A stretch of 64,000 bases of DNA from an uncultured Tenacibaculum sp. (GTDB lineage Bacteria; Bacteroidota; Bacteroidia; Flavobacteriales; Flavobacteriaceae), in the NCBI RefSeq assembly GCF_947498805.1, contig NZ_CANMLT010000003.1:434001-498000 (forward strand), written 5' to 3'. Numbering within the stretch: position 1 is the first letter of the stretch; the number at the start of each line of letters is the position of its first letter. The notes beneath the pieces are model-generated. The model was not told the DNA's origin. It saw only the letters and a list, made by a program, of their open reading frames with translations, and did no database searches. A program made the position numbers and the translations under genes. Positions 34,078-43,291 of the stretch are shown in pieces.

Positions 34078-37000
34078 TTGAGCAAGCAAACTATTGTAAA
34101 TTACTACCAACAGTCTGCTAGAGTAAGCAAGATTGTTAGTGCGCTTCAACAAGAACAAAACCATTTTCAAATATCGAATTTGGTCGGTTCTTCGTTGTCT
34201 TTTGTTATTTCCGAAACTTTTAAACAAGCCAATAAACCTTATTTATTTATCTGTAATGATAAGGAAGAGGCTGCCTATTATTTAAACGATTTAGAGCAGT
34301 TGTTAGGTGATAAAAATGTACTCTTTTATCCAGGGTCATATCGCCGTCCGTATCAAATAGAAGAAACCGACAATGCCAACGTGCTTTTACGTTCTGAGGT
34401 ATTAAATCGTATCAATTCGCGTAAAAAACCTGCGATTATTGTTACCTATCCTACTGCCCTATTTGAAAAAGTAGTGACTAAAAAGGAACTCGAAAAGAAT
34501 ACCTTAAAAGTATCTATGGGAGAGCAATTATCGCTCGATTTTGTGAATGAAGTATTGTTTGAATACAATTTCAATCGTGTTGATTTTGTGACAGAACCTG
34601 GTGAGTTCTCGGTACGTGGTGGAATTATTGATGTTTTTTCATTTTCGAATGATGAACCTTATCGCATTGAGTTTTTTGGAGATGAGGTAGACAGCATCCG
34701 TACTTTTGATGTAGAAACCCAATTGTCTACTGATAAGCTGAAGAAAGTAAGCATTATGCCTAATGTAGAAAACAAGGCATTGCAAGAAAGTAGAGAAAGC
34801 TTTTTAAAATATATCTCTTCAAAAACAGTGGTTTTTTACCAAAATTTAGAGTTATTGTCTGATAAACTAGACAAGTTTTATCGCAAAGCAGAATTGTCTT
34901 TTGAAGAATTATCTAAAGAAATCAACCATGCAAAACCAGAAGAACTGTTTTGCAACGGAGCATTGATTCGAAAAGATTTAGAAAGTTTTACGAGAGTAAA
35001 CCTAGGAAGAGAACGTCATGCTGAACTTGATTCAGCATCGCATCCTTCAGAAACGATTCTTTTTGATACCCATCCGCAACCTTCCTTCAATAAAAAATTC
35101 GACCTGTTAATTCAGAATTTCAACGAATTTTCAGTAAAAGGATTTACCAACTATATCTTTTGTGCTAACGATAAACAAGCGCAGCGTTTTAAGGATATTT
35201 TTGACGATAACGAACAAGAGGTTTCTTATGAAACAATTGTGTTTCCGCTGTACCAAGGATTTGTTGATTTAGATAACAAAATTGTGTGTTATACGGATCA
35301 TCAAATCTTTGAACGTTACCATAAATTCCGATTAAAAAACGGATATGCTAAAAAGCAATCGATTACCCTTCAAGAACTCACAAAATTAGAAGTGGGCGAT
35401 TATGTAACACATATAGACCACGGAATTGGAAAGTTTGGAGGACTGCAAAAAATTGATGTAGAAGGAAACAAACAAGAAGCCATTAAGTTAGTGTATGGCG
35501 ATCGTGATATTTTGTATGTAAGCATACATTCCCTGCATAAAATTTCTAAGTTTAACGGAAAAGACGGAAAGCCACCGAAGATTTACAAGCTCGGATCCAA
35601 TGCTTGGAAGAAAGTAAAACAGAAAACCAAGAAACGTGTTAAAGAAATTGCTTTTAACCTAATTCAACTGTATGCAAAGCGTAAGCTAGAGAAAGGCTAT
35701 GCTTTTGGACCAGATACGCATATGCAACATGAGTTGGAAGCAAGTTTTTTATATGAAGATACTCCAGATCAGTTTACAGCTACACTAGATGTAAAAACCG
35801 ATATGGAAAAAGAGCAACCCATGGATCGTTTGGTATGTGGTGATGTAGGATTTGGTAAAACAGAAGTTGCCATTCGTGCTGCATTTAAAGCAGTAGACAA
35901 TGGAAAGCAGGTTGCTATCTTAGTACCAACCACAGTTTTAGCGTTTCAGCACTTTAAAACCTTTTCTAAGCGATTAAAAGACTTTCCGGTTACAATTGAC
36001 TACTTAAACCGTTTTAGGACCACAAAACAGCGTAAAGGGGTTTTAGAAGGCGTAGCCGATGGAGGTGTAGATATTGTGATAGGAACACATCAGTTAACCA
36101 ATAAAAGTATCAAGTTTAAAGATTTAGGACTGTTGGTGATTGATGAAGAACAAAAATTCGGAGTAGCGGCGAAAGATAAATTAAAGACCATTAAGGAGAA
36201 TGTAGATACTTTAACGCTAACTGCAACGCCTATTCCGCGTACCTTACAGTTTAGTTTAATGGCAGCGCGTGATTTATCGGTTATTAAAACACCACCGCCT
36301 AACCGTCACCCTATTGAAACCAATGTGATTCGTTTTTCTGAAGAAACCATTCGTGATGCCATTTCGTATGAGATTTCACGTGGTGGACAAGTGTTTTTTA
36401 TCCATAACCGAATTGAAAACATCAAGGAAGTTGCTGGTTTAGTACAACGACTAGTGCCAGATGCAAAGATTGGTATAGGTCATGGGCAAATGGAAGGAAA
36501 AAAGTTAGAAGAATTGATGCTAGCTTTTATGAACAATGAGTTTGATGTACTGATTTCTACGACTATTATTGAAAGTGGATTAGATGTACCAAATGCAAAT
36601 ACCATTTTTATCAATAATGCCAATAATTTCGGATTGTCAGACTTGCACCAAATGCGTGGTCGTGTAGGACGTTCGAACAAAAAAGCATTTTGTTATTTTA
36701 TCACACCGCCATATCATCATATGACCGATGATGCCCGTAAACGTATTCAGGCTTTAGAAATGTTTTCTGATTTAGGAAGCGGATTAAATATTGCCATGAA
36801 AGATCTTGAAATTCGTGGTGCCGGTGATTTATTAGGAGGTGAACAAAGTGGATTTATCAACGATATCGGGTTTGATGCTTACCAGAAAATCTTACAAGAA
36901 GCTATTGAAGAGCTGAAGGAAAATGAGTTTAAAGAATTATATGCTTCAGAAGGAAATAATGAACCAAAAGAGTATGTAAAAGAAGTTCAAATTGATACCG

Positions 37001-37434
37001 ATTTTGAGATTCTATTCCCAGATGATTATGTAAACTCTGTAAGTGAGCGTTTAATCTTGTATAACAAGTTATCTACTTTGACTACAGAAGAAGAATTATT
37101 AGCGTATGAAAGTGATATTACTGATCGTTTTGGAGAGTTCCCAACACAGGTAGTTGATTTGTTTGATAGTGTTCGTATTAAGTGGTTGGCAAAGTCGTTA
37201 GGATTGGAAAAAATCATCCTAAAAAAGAAGCGTATGATTGGGTATTTTGTTTCTGATCAGCAAAGTGATTTTTATCAAACAGAGGCATTTACAAGAATGT
37301 TACAGTATGTACAAAAGAACCCGAAGAGCTGTGTGATGAAAGAAAAGGAAACCAAAAGTGGTTTACGCTTGTTAATTACATTTATAAAAATAGATTCTAT
37401 AGGAAAAGCGTTGAGTACGTTGCAGAAGATATAA
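34078..37434 (+). CDS. mfd: Transcription-repair coupling factor Mfd, with an in-frame repeat insertion
   Basis: An ATP-driven translocase that removes stalled RNA polymerase and recruits UvrA. 1118 residues. Domains in order: UvrB-like N-terminal region (about 1-300), RNA-polymerase-binding CarD-like domain (LEVGDYVTHIDHGIGKFGG, about 440-510), helicase core with Walker A GDVGFGKTE near 589-597, DEEQ box, TATPIPRTLQFSLMAARDL, a second RecA lobe, and the C-terminal UvrA-gating domain. The start is TTG at 34078, the only good initiator after the promoter box. Between about residues 311 and 325 the sequence RERHAELDSASHP looks like extra residues encoded by a palindromic repeat (35014-35045). 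Confidence 0.95.
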   Translation: MSKQTIVNYYQQSARVSKIVSALQQEQNHFQISNLVGSSLSFVISETFKQANKPYLFICNDKEEAAYYLNDLEQLLGDKNVLFYPGSYRRPYQIEETDNANVLLRSEVLNRINSRKKPAIIVTYPTALFEKVVTKKELEKNTLKVSMGEQLSLDFVNEVLFEYNFNRVDFVTEPGEFSVRGGIIDVFSFSNDEPYRIEFFGDEVDSIRTFDVETQLSTDKLKKVSIMPNVENKALQESRESFLKYISSKTVVFYQNLELLSDKLDKFYRKAELSFEELSKEINHAKPEELFCNGALIRKDLESFTRVNLGRERHAELDSASHPSETILFDTHPQPSFNKKFDLLIQNFNEFSVKGFTNYIFCANDKQAQRFKDIFDDNEQEVSYETIVFPLYQGFVDLDNKIVCYTDHQIFERYHKFRLKNGYAKKQSITLQELTKLEVGDYVTHIDHGIGKFGGLQKIDVEGNKQEAIKLVYGDRDILYVSIHSLHKISKFNGKDGKPPKIYKLGSNAWKKVKQKTKKRVKEIAFNLIQLYAKRKLEKGYAFGPDTHMQHELEASFLYEDTPDQFTATLDVKTDMEKEQPMDRLVCGDVGFGKTEVAIRAAFKAVDNGKQVAILVPTTVLAFQHFKTFSKRLKDFPVTIDYLNRFRTTKQRKGVLEGVADGGVDIVIGTHQLTNKSIKFKDLGLLVIDEEQKFGVAAKDKLKTIKENVDTLTLTATPIPRTLQFSLMAARDLSVIKTPPPNRHPIETNVIRFSEETIRDAISYEISRGGQVFFIHNRIENIKEVAGLVQRLVPDAKIGIGHGQMEGKKLEELMLAFMNNEFDVLISTTIIESGLDVPNANTIFINNANNFGLSDLHQMRGRVGRSNKKAFCYFITPPYHHMTDDARKRIQALEMFSDLGSGLNIAMKDLEIRGAGDLLGGEQSGFINDIGFDAYQKILQEAIEELKENEFKELYASEGNNEPKEYVKEVQIDTDFEILFPDDYVNSVSERLILYNKLSTLTTEEELLAYESDITDRFGEFPTQVVDLFDSVRIKWLAKSLGLEKIILKKKRMIGYFVSDQQSDFYQTEAFTRMLQYVQKNPKSCVMKEKETKSGLRLLITFIKIDSIGKALSTLQKI
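35014..35045 (+). repeat. Palindromic repeat element inside mfd
   Basis: CGTCATGCTGAAC at the left, with ATGCTGAA (35018-35025) and TTCAGCAT (35031-35038) as exact 8-bp inverted arms around CTTGA. From memory, the sequence resembles a dispersed GTCATGCTGAACTTG repeat that is usually intergenic in other genomes. It is translated in frame here. Confidence 0.65.
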
Positions 37435-37891
37435 CAGCTTACTAATTAGTAGTTTTTAGTTTTGAATTATTAGTTGGAAGCTGTTTTCCAACTTGTCATT
37501 GCGAGCAAAGCGAAGCAATCTGTCAATTCTGAGTTCTTAATAGGCAGATTACTTCGTCGTGCCTCCTCGTAATGACGTCATTTGTTAAGGTTTTTCTATA
37601 ACAAGAACCTTCTACTCGTCATTGCGAACAAAGTGAAGCAATCTGTTAAATAAGAGTTTTGAATAGAAAGATTACTTCAGTCGTGCCTCCTTCGTAATGA
37701 TGAGGATTTGTTGAGGTTTTTCAATAACAAGAATATCCTTACCCGTCATTGCGAACAAAGTGAAGCAATCTGTTAAATATGAGTTCTTAATAGGCAGATT
37801 ACTTCAGTCGTACCTCCTTCGTAATGACGTTGTTTTATATTCATTGCGAATGAAATCAAGCAATCTGTTAATCGGTTAATTCTTATCAACA
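37435..37891. repeat. Array of three palindromic repeat pairs
   Basis: Three head-to-head hairpin units repeat about every 125 bases: 37494-37576, 37617-37702 and 37744-37829. Each has a forward CATTGCGA...GAAGCAATCTGT arm and an inverted AGATTACTTC...CGTAATGA arm. A decayed fourth forward unit is at 37840-37868. There is no gene in this 457-base interval. Confidence 0.85.
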
Positions 37892-38194
37892 TTAAAAATC
37901 AAAAATCCATCCTTCGGATAAATCTAACCAATCTGAATTTTCGTTATTAATTAGATCTTCTTTTCTTTTTCTATTGCTCGCTTTTAATTGCTTTTCTCTA
38001 GCAATAGCATCCTCCATTGTAGAAAATTGCTCGAAGTAGACTAGTTTATCGCAATTGTATTTATAAGTAAATCCCTTATATTTTCCTGATTTATGCTCGT
38101 AAATCCTTTTGATAAGATTGGAAGTAACACCGATGTAAATAACGGTATTGTTTTTATTTGATAAAAAGTATACGCAAGGCTTTTTCTGTTTCAT
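37892..38194 (-). CDS. GIY-YIG nuclease domain protein
   Basis: A 100-residue single-domain GIY-YIG protein. The motif is VYFLSNKNNTVIYIGVTSNL, with the usual KRIYEHK arginine segment and the AIAREKQLK glutamate helix. All main catalytic positions look present. Such stand-alone proteins resemble the UPF0213 family; the biological role is unknown, but the fold cuts DNA in its characterised relatives. It lies inside the repeat array, with palindromic units on both sides (37494-37868 and 38251-38338). Confidence 0.9.
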   Translation of the reverse strand: MKQKKPCVYFLSNKNNTVIYIGVTSNLIKRIYEHKSGKYKGFTYKYNCDKLVYFEQFSTMEDAIAREKQLKASNRKRKEDLINNENSDWLDLSEGWIFDF

Positions 38195-38226
38195 AGTATT
38201 AAATTACAAATTTTATTGAATGTTGT

Positions 38227-38242
38227 TATTACACGTGAAACA
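38227..38242. other. Second parS-like sequence
   Basis: TATTACACGTGAAACA agrees with the Bacillus-type parS consensus TGTTNCACGTGAAACA at every fixed position except the second base. Confidence 0.3.
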
Positions 38243-38250
38243 ATTTTATT

Positions 38251-38338
38251 CTGTCATTGCGAGTAAAACGAAGCAATCTGTTAAATATGAGTTTTTAATA
38301 GGCGGATTACTTCGGTTGCATACTCCCTCGTAATGACG
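38251..38338. repeat. Palindromic repeat pair upstream of the membrane hydrolase gene
   Basis: The forward unit starts TGTCATTGCGAGTAAAACG at 38251 and the inverted unit ends CTCGTAATGACG at 38338. Same family as the array at 37494-37829. Confidence 0.8.
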
Positions 38339-38381
38339 TTTTGTTTTATATTGCAACTACTAAAAAACCTCAATAATAATA

Positions 38382-38924
38382 ATGGCATCAATCTTCGGAC
38401 ATGCACTTACCGCAGTAGCAATCGGAACTAGTTTTTCAAAGGCAATTCAAGACAAAAGGTTCTGGATTCTAGGGATTGTTTGTACTATTATACCCGATGC
38501 AGATGTATTGGGGTTTCAATACGGAATTCCTTATGAAAGCTTCTGGGGACATCGCGGTTTTTCGCATTCCATTGTTTTTAGTGTGCTTTTTGGAATACTT
38601 ATAACCCTGTTGTTTTATAGTAAGGTTCTTTTAAGTAAAAAAGGGCTATTGTATATCCTGTTTTTTAGCTTATGCACCATTTCACACGCTTTATTAGACG
38701 CCTTAACCAATGGAGGAATGGGCGTTGCATTATTTGCTCCTTTTGATAATACGCGTTATTTCTTTCCTTGGCGTCCAATTCAAGTATCTCCACTAGGAGC
38801 AAGTCGCTTTTTTAGTGAATGGGGATTGCGTGTGATTTATAGTGAACTACTATGGATTGGAATTCCTGCTATAAGTTATATGGTTCTTGCACTTGTAGGA
38901 AAGAAAATGATAAGAAAACAGTAA
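38382..38924 (+). CDS. YdjM/DUF457-like membrane metal-dependent hydrolase
   Basis: A 180-residue inner-membrane protein with about four hydrophobic segments. The conserved metal-site pattern of the family is visible: GHALTAVAIG at the start, IPDADVLGF near residue 38, WGHRGFSHS near 56, and HALLDALTNGG near 104. E. coli YdjM is a LexA-regulated relative. The substrate is unknown. It lies convergently against the 38928 gene with three bases between. Confidence 0.8.
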   Translation: MASIFGHALTAVAIGTSFSKAIQDKRFWILGIVCTIIPDADVLGFQYGIPYESFWGHRGFSHSIVFSVLFGILITLLFYSKVLLSKKGLLYILFFSLCTISHALLDALTNGGMGVALFAPFDNTRYFFPWRPIQVSPLGASRFFSEWGLRVIYSELLWIGIPAISYMVLALVGKKMIRKQ

Positions 38925-38927
38925 TAC

Positions 38928-39566
38928 TTACCATTGTCCTTCATAGTAGGTTATTCTTTTTTTGTTGTTAACAATCTCAAAAGTTCTACTTTTTGAGAAG
39001 TTATGATCTTTATAATGCATGGTATCTACTTTTGTGCTTATCGGTAAATCATAACTTAAGGAAAAAGAATAATCAGGTAAAAAACCTTCATACTCGTAAT
39101 TATAACTAATGTTTTCAGCACCTTTAGGTATTGTAGGAAACCATTTAATTTTAGTTATTTCATGGTACTCTTTTTCAGTTAAGTTTTCTGCAATGTTACC
39201 AAACCAACTTCCTTGATAAGGTTTTACTTTTTGAATAACTTGAGCACGCAATTCTTTGTTAATAAAACGATTGTTGTAAATTCTTCTGCTATAGTCTATA
39301 TAAAAAGAACTGCTCAAAACAATTACCAAACAACTTGATAAGAGTACTCTCTTAGAGTTAATTTTAAAGTGACGAAAGAGAAAAACCAGTATTCTTAATA
39401 GCAAAAGAAAAAGAATTGATAATCCAATTAGTTTAAGAGATTCAAAAAAATAAGCGTCTTTGTTAAACTCAAATTCAAAGTTGTCTAACCACGCTAAAAG
39501 TAAGAGCCATAATATCATGAAATTGATAAAGACAACGGCCAGATATTTTAAAGATTTCCTAAACAT
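38928..39566 (-). CDS. Membrane protein of unknown function (212 aa)
   Basis: Not recognised. The 212-residue product has three hydrophobic helices in the first 110 residues (YLAVVFINFMILWLLLLAWL; LIGLSILFLLLLRILVFLF; VLLSSCLVIVLSSSFYIDY). An exposed soluble region of about 100 residues follows, ending SRTFEIVNNKKRITYYEGQW. It has no Cys cluster or known motif. It starts just past the stop of the helicase gene on the same strand, so the two may form a transcript. Confidence 0.6.
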   Translation of the reverse strand: MFRKSLKYLAVVFINFMILWLLLLAWLDNFEFEFNKDAYFFESLKLIGLSILFLLLLRILVFLFRHFKINSKRVLLSSCLVIVLSSSFYIDYSRRIYNNRFINKELRAQVIQKVKPYQGSWFGNIAENLTEKEYHEITKIKWFPTIPKGAENISYNYEYEGFLPDYSFSLSYDLPISTKVDTMHYKDHNFSKSRTFEIVNNKKRITYYEGQW

Positions 39567-39578
39567 TTTAAACTTATT

Positions 39579-42302
39579 TTAAGCTAGAGATTTCATCATT
39601 TTTGTAAGTAATTGAACTACATCTTCTTTGTTATACTTCCAAGATAAATAAGAAATAGGAACAATTTGAATACCTACACGATGTAAAATACGATAGCGTT
39701 CTATGTCAAAAGCTGCTGTATAACTTCCAGGATATCCGATTAAATCAATTCCGAGGTATTTATGGTCCTTTTCTAGCAATAAATCTATATTCAACCCTGC
39801 AATGACATATCCAACATGAATAGTGGCTTTAAATGGCTTTAAAAAGGCTTGTATTTCTTTACTAAACGTATCTTCCTCACTATTTGAACTTGGTTGTTGA
39901 ATAATTCTTTGTTCAAAAGAACTCAAATAATGTCGTAATTGAGATTTTTCAGGAAGTTCTTTAGGGTCTACCGAGTAAAAAATATGCTGTTCATTACGGG
40001 CTCTGGTGATGGCTACATTAAATACATCTTCTTTGTTTAAGTAGTTTAAACTAGCAAAATGAGATTGACTGCTTACCGCCATTGATAGTAACATCACATC
40101 ACGTTCCTCTCCTTGAAAATGATAGGGAGTTCCTAGTTTTATTTGGTGTTTTTTGATGGTAGCTAGTTCAAAAGTTTCTTTGATCAGTTTGGTTAAATGA
40201 TTGGTTTGTTGTCTGAAAGGAGATAATACACCAATGCTAGTTGCCAAACTTTTATGGGTTTCTAACTCTGCTTTTACTATTTTCTGGATGTGTTGAACAA
40301 TTCTTCGAGCTTCTTTTTTATTCACTCCAATATCATGTTGCACTCCAGTTGTTTTATGTAAGAAAACCGCTTGTTTTTCTTTGTTGGATGGCGTTTGCGT
40401 CATAATACGAAGCGCCTCTCCGTAAAAAGAATGATTGCTAAATCGAATAATATCCGGAAGTGATCGGTAATGCTCGTCTAATAACACAATTTGATTTCCT
40501 TTTGCGGTATGTTCCAAGGTGAAATCTAACAAACTCTTTTTTCGATAGTCAAAACGTACTGCATCGTTGATTCCTTCTTGTTGCTGAAAACGATACATTT
40601 GTGTTTTAGACAAAAAACTAATATGTCGTAATTGATTGGTATCACCAGCCACTACTACTTTTTTAGCACGTTGAAAAACAGGCAAACAAGAAGCAATATC
40701 ACATTGGGTAGCTTCATCAACTATCGCAATATCAAACAACTCTTTTTGTAAAGGAAGACTAGTAGCAATTTCATCTATTTTCACTAGCCAAACGGGTAAA
40801 AAGTGGGTTAGTGGTTTTGCATTTAGGTTTTGCAGTTGTTTGCTTACCAACGACTTTTCATTGGTTTGAATAATGTTAGAAAGCGTTATTAACTTTTGTA
40901 GTTCTTTGTTAGAATACCAAATAATGGTTGAGATGAGGTTTTTAAACAAATCATCTTTAGCACTTTTTTCAAATAAGGTTAAAGTGTCAAAATACTGTTG
41001 TATAATATTCCACTCATCTCGTTCGAAAGAATGAATAAATAAAATATCTATTTTAGATAGGGTTTTTTGAACAAAACTCTCCGAAAGGTACTTTTCCATT
41101 CGGCTGATATCTCTTTCTGTTTTTTCTGTAAAATCCTTTTCTAACTGAACTAGCTTATTATATAACCGGTTTCTTTTAAGACGCGCTTTGTATGCTTCCG
41201 TTTTATGATTTTCCTTATAATAATTACCATTAATAATTCTTCTAAGCTTTGCTAACAAAGTTCTCTTGTAGTAGTTACCCCCTACTTTTACTGAGAAATC
41301 TCCAATTTTAGAACTCATTAATTTATCAGAAACTACTTGTAAAGCCTGTGCTGTTTTGGTAACAATCAATACGCTTTTTCCTTTGCTTACATAATCTTGT
41401 GCAATAGCATTGATGGTATAGGTTTTTCCAGTTCCTGGAGGTCCAAAAATGACCGATTTATCATAATTAGAAGCATTTTGTACAATGCGTTCTTGTGCCG
41501 AATTTAACAGTAACGGAATTTTAATAGGTTCGTTGAGTTTAAAAGAAAACTCTTGAACTTCCGAAGAAAAGAAAGCCTGTAAACCTTGCGAATAATCGGG
41601 GTTATTCTTTAAAATTTCCAATTCATTTACAACAGAATTGATGTTATTAGCACGACTTGAAACAAAAATACCCGCGCTGGCAATCGTTGTAAACTGCTCA
41701 ACATCCGTTGCGTTTTGAAGCTGTTTTTTTACATAGGTTTGATTCTTCAACTTAGGAAAAAGCAAAAAATCAGTATCAAAAGTCAAGTTTGCAATATGCT
41801 TTTCAACAACTCTTTGTAATTGACTTATAAATCCAAATGTGATATACGGTTGGTGCTCTAGAAATGTTTCTATCTCCGTAAAAAAATCGTCAAAAGAAGT
41901 TTTAAATAACAAACTTCTACAAAAAGCAATATTCAATAGCCTCGATTCATGATTAATTCTTACAAAATAGTCGTCATCTTTTTCTTCAATAGCTGCTTTG
42001 TAAATAAATAAAGGTGCCACTACAGAAGTCGTTCTCTTTTTAAAATTAGTGCGTTTTCCTGTACAAAAAAGGCTCCCGTACCAAAGCTCTTTATCGTTTT
42101 TAAAAAGCTCTAAAGTTTGCAAGCTATCCATAGCTTGTTTAGTAGGAATAAATTGTAAGGGATATTTGTTATTAACTAATTCTTCTTCAGTTTTAATAAC
42201 AAACTGATTTTCATATTTAGAAGAAAAGAAATTTAAGACTCCAGCTTCTTTGTTATCGGCCTGATAGCACTTGTGAAAATAAGAGATGTAATTAGCAATC
42301 AT
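39579..42302 (-). CDS. UPF1-like superfamily 1 helicase with C-terminal nuclease-like domain
   Basis: A 907-residue protein. N-terminal accessory region to about 270; helicase motif I GPPGTGKTYT near 286-295; motif II FDIAIVDEATQCDIAS; then LDEHYRSLPDIIRFSNHSFYG, LGTPYHFQGEERDVMLLSMAVS and FNVAITRARNEQHIF, all SF1/UPF1 signatures. The last 90 residues resemble a DUF559/MTES_1575-type restriction-endonuclease fold (LNIDLLLEKDHKYLGIDLIG, then FDIERYRILHRVGIQIVPI), though the usual ECD triad is changed to DLI, so catalysis is doubtful. ATG 42302 was chosen; an ATG at 42329 would enter the neighbour's promoter. Confidence 0.85.
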   Translation of the reverse strand: MIANYISYFHKCYQADNKEAGVLNFFSSKYENQFVIKTEEELVNNKYPLQFIPTKQAMDSLQTLELFKNDKELWYGSLFCTGKRTNFKKRTTSVVAPLFIYKAAIEEKDDDYFVRINHESRLLNIAFCRSLLFKTSFDDFFTEIETFLEHQPYITFGFISQLQRVVEKHIANLTFDTDFLLFPKLKNQTYVKKQLQNATDVEQFTTIASAGIFVSSRANNINSVVNELEILKNNPDYSQGLQAFFSSEVQEFSFKLNEPIKIPLLLNSAQERIVQNASNYDKSVIFGPPGTGKTYTINAIAQDYVSKGKSVLIVTKTAQALQVVSDKLMSSKIGDFSVKVGGNYYKRTLLAKLRRIINGNYYKENHKTEAYKARLKRNRLYNKLVQLEKDFTEKTERDISRMEKYLSESFVQKTLSKIDILFIHSFERDEWNIIQQYFDTLTLFEKSAKDDLFKNLISTIIWYSNKELQKLITLSNIIQTNEKSLVSKQLQNLNAKPLTHFLPVWLVKIDEIATSLPLQKELFDIAIVDEATQCDIASCLPVFQRAKKVVVAGDTNQLRHISFLSKTQMYRFQQQEGINDAVRFDYRKKSLLDFTLEHTAKGNQIVLLDEHYRSLPDIIRFSNHSFYGEALRIMTQTPSNKEKQAVFLHKTTGVQHDIGVNKKEARRIVQHIQKIVKAELETHKSLATSIGVLSPFRQQTNHLTKLIKETFELATIKKHQIKLGTPYHFQGEERDVMLLSMAVSSQSHFASLNYLNKEDVFNVAITRARNEQHIFYSVDPKELPEKSQLRHYLSSFEQRIIQQPSSNSEEDTFSKEIQAFLKPFKATIHVGYVIAGLNIDLLLEKDHKYLGIDLIGYPGSYTAAFDIERYRILHRVGIQIVPISYLSWKYNKEDVVQLLTKMMKSLA

Positions 42303-42362
42303 AATTTTAAAAGAGATGCTAACATACACAAAATTTAATTATCATTGCACAAAACGAATTTT

Positions 42363-43223
42363 GTGAAACAAAACCATTCCAATCATCTCTTTCAATTAGT
42401 TTTAGCTACCTTTTTTATAAGTACTTCAGGAGTATTAGGAAGGTATATTGCCATGCCGTCTGAGGTAATTATTTGGTTTCGTTCTGCTTTTGCAGTAGTT
42501 TTCTTGTATGCTTTTTGTAAGTATCGAAAAATAGACTTGCGTATAAAATCGCCCAAGCACTACCTTCCGTTTATTATTGGAGGTATTTTTATGGCAGCCC
42601 ATTGGGTAACCTATTTCTATGCATTAAAACTATCTAATGTGGCTATTGGAATGTTGTCGCTATACACATTTCCAGTAATGTTGGCCTTTTTAGAACCCTT
42701 GTTTTTAAAGGTAAAATTCAATCCGATGCATATTGTATTGGGAATTTTAGTGCTGATTGGACTGTACATTCTTTCTCCAGAGTTTAGTTTAGAAAGTTCT
42801 AGTATTCAAGGGATTTTATTTGGATTATTATCTGCCCTATGTTACTCCATTCGAATTCTAATTTTAAAGCAATATGTAACGCAGTATAACGGGGTAATGT
42901 TAATGCTATACCAAACCATAATTATCTCTATTTGTTTATTTCCTGTATTGTTTTTTATGGATGTTTCGGGTATCGAAAGTCAGTTTCCGTATATACTAAT
43001 GTTGGCTTTGTTAACAACCGCGATTGGACATAGTTTGATGGTACATTCTTTACAATTTTTTTCAGCCTCTACAGCAAGTATTATAAGTAGTGTACAGCCT
43101 ATTTTCGGAATCATACTAGCCTTTTTCTTTTTAAATGAAGTACCTACTCTGAACACTGTTTTTGGAGGTAGCTTAATCTTAGCTACGGTAGTTATTGAGA
43201 GTATTCGTAGCAAGAAGAAATAA
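42363..43223 (+). CDS. EamA/DMT superfamily transporter
   Basis: A ten-helix drug/metabolite transporter-type permease with two EamA repeats of five helices (first near residues 10-140, second near 150-285). Family features: FISTSGVLGRYIAMPSEVIIWFRSAFAVVF at the start and SSVQPIFGIILAFFFLNEVPT in the second repeat. Cargo unknown. The start is uncertain: GTG 42363 follows a likely promoter (TATCATTG, near 42337) by about 20 bases; an upstream TTG at 42345 would add six residues. Confidence 0.85.
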   Translation: MKQNHSNHLFQLVLATFFISTSGVLGRYIAMPSEVIIWFRSAFAVVFLYAFCKYRKIDLRIKSPKHYLPFIIGGIFMAAHWVTYFYALKLSNVAIGMLSLYTFPVMLAFLEPLFLKVKFNPMHIVLGILVLIGLYILSPEFSLESSSIQGILFGLLSALCYSIRILILKQYVTQYNGVMLMLYQTIIISICLFPVLFFMDVSGIESQFPYILMLALLTTAIGHSLMVHSLQFFSASTASIISSVQPIFGIILAFFFLNEVPTLNTVFGGSLILATVVIESIRSKKK

Positions 43224-43291
43224 GTTTTAACAGCAAATTAATAATTAGCAACTATAATTTTCACGTACTTTATACAAACCAAACTAATGTC

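Noticed and set aside
37494..38338. Regular repeats resembling a CRISPR array
   Set aside because: The units are inverted pairs of about 30-35 bases with similar interiors, not identical direct repeats with unique spacers, and no cas gene is present.
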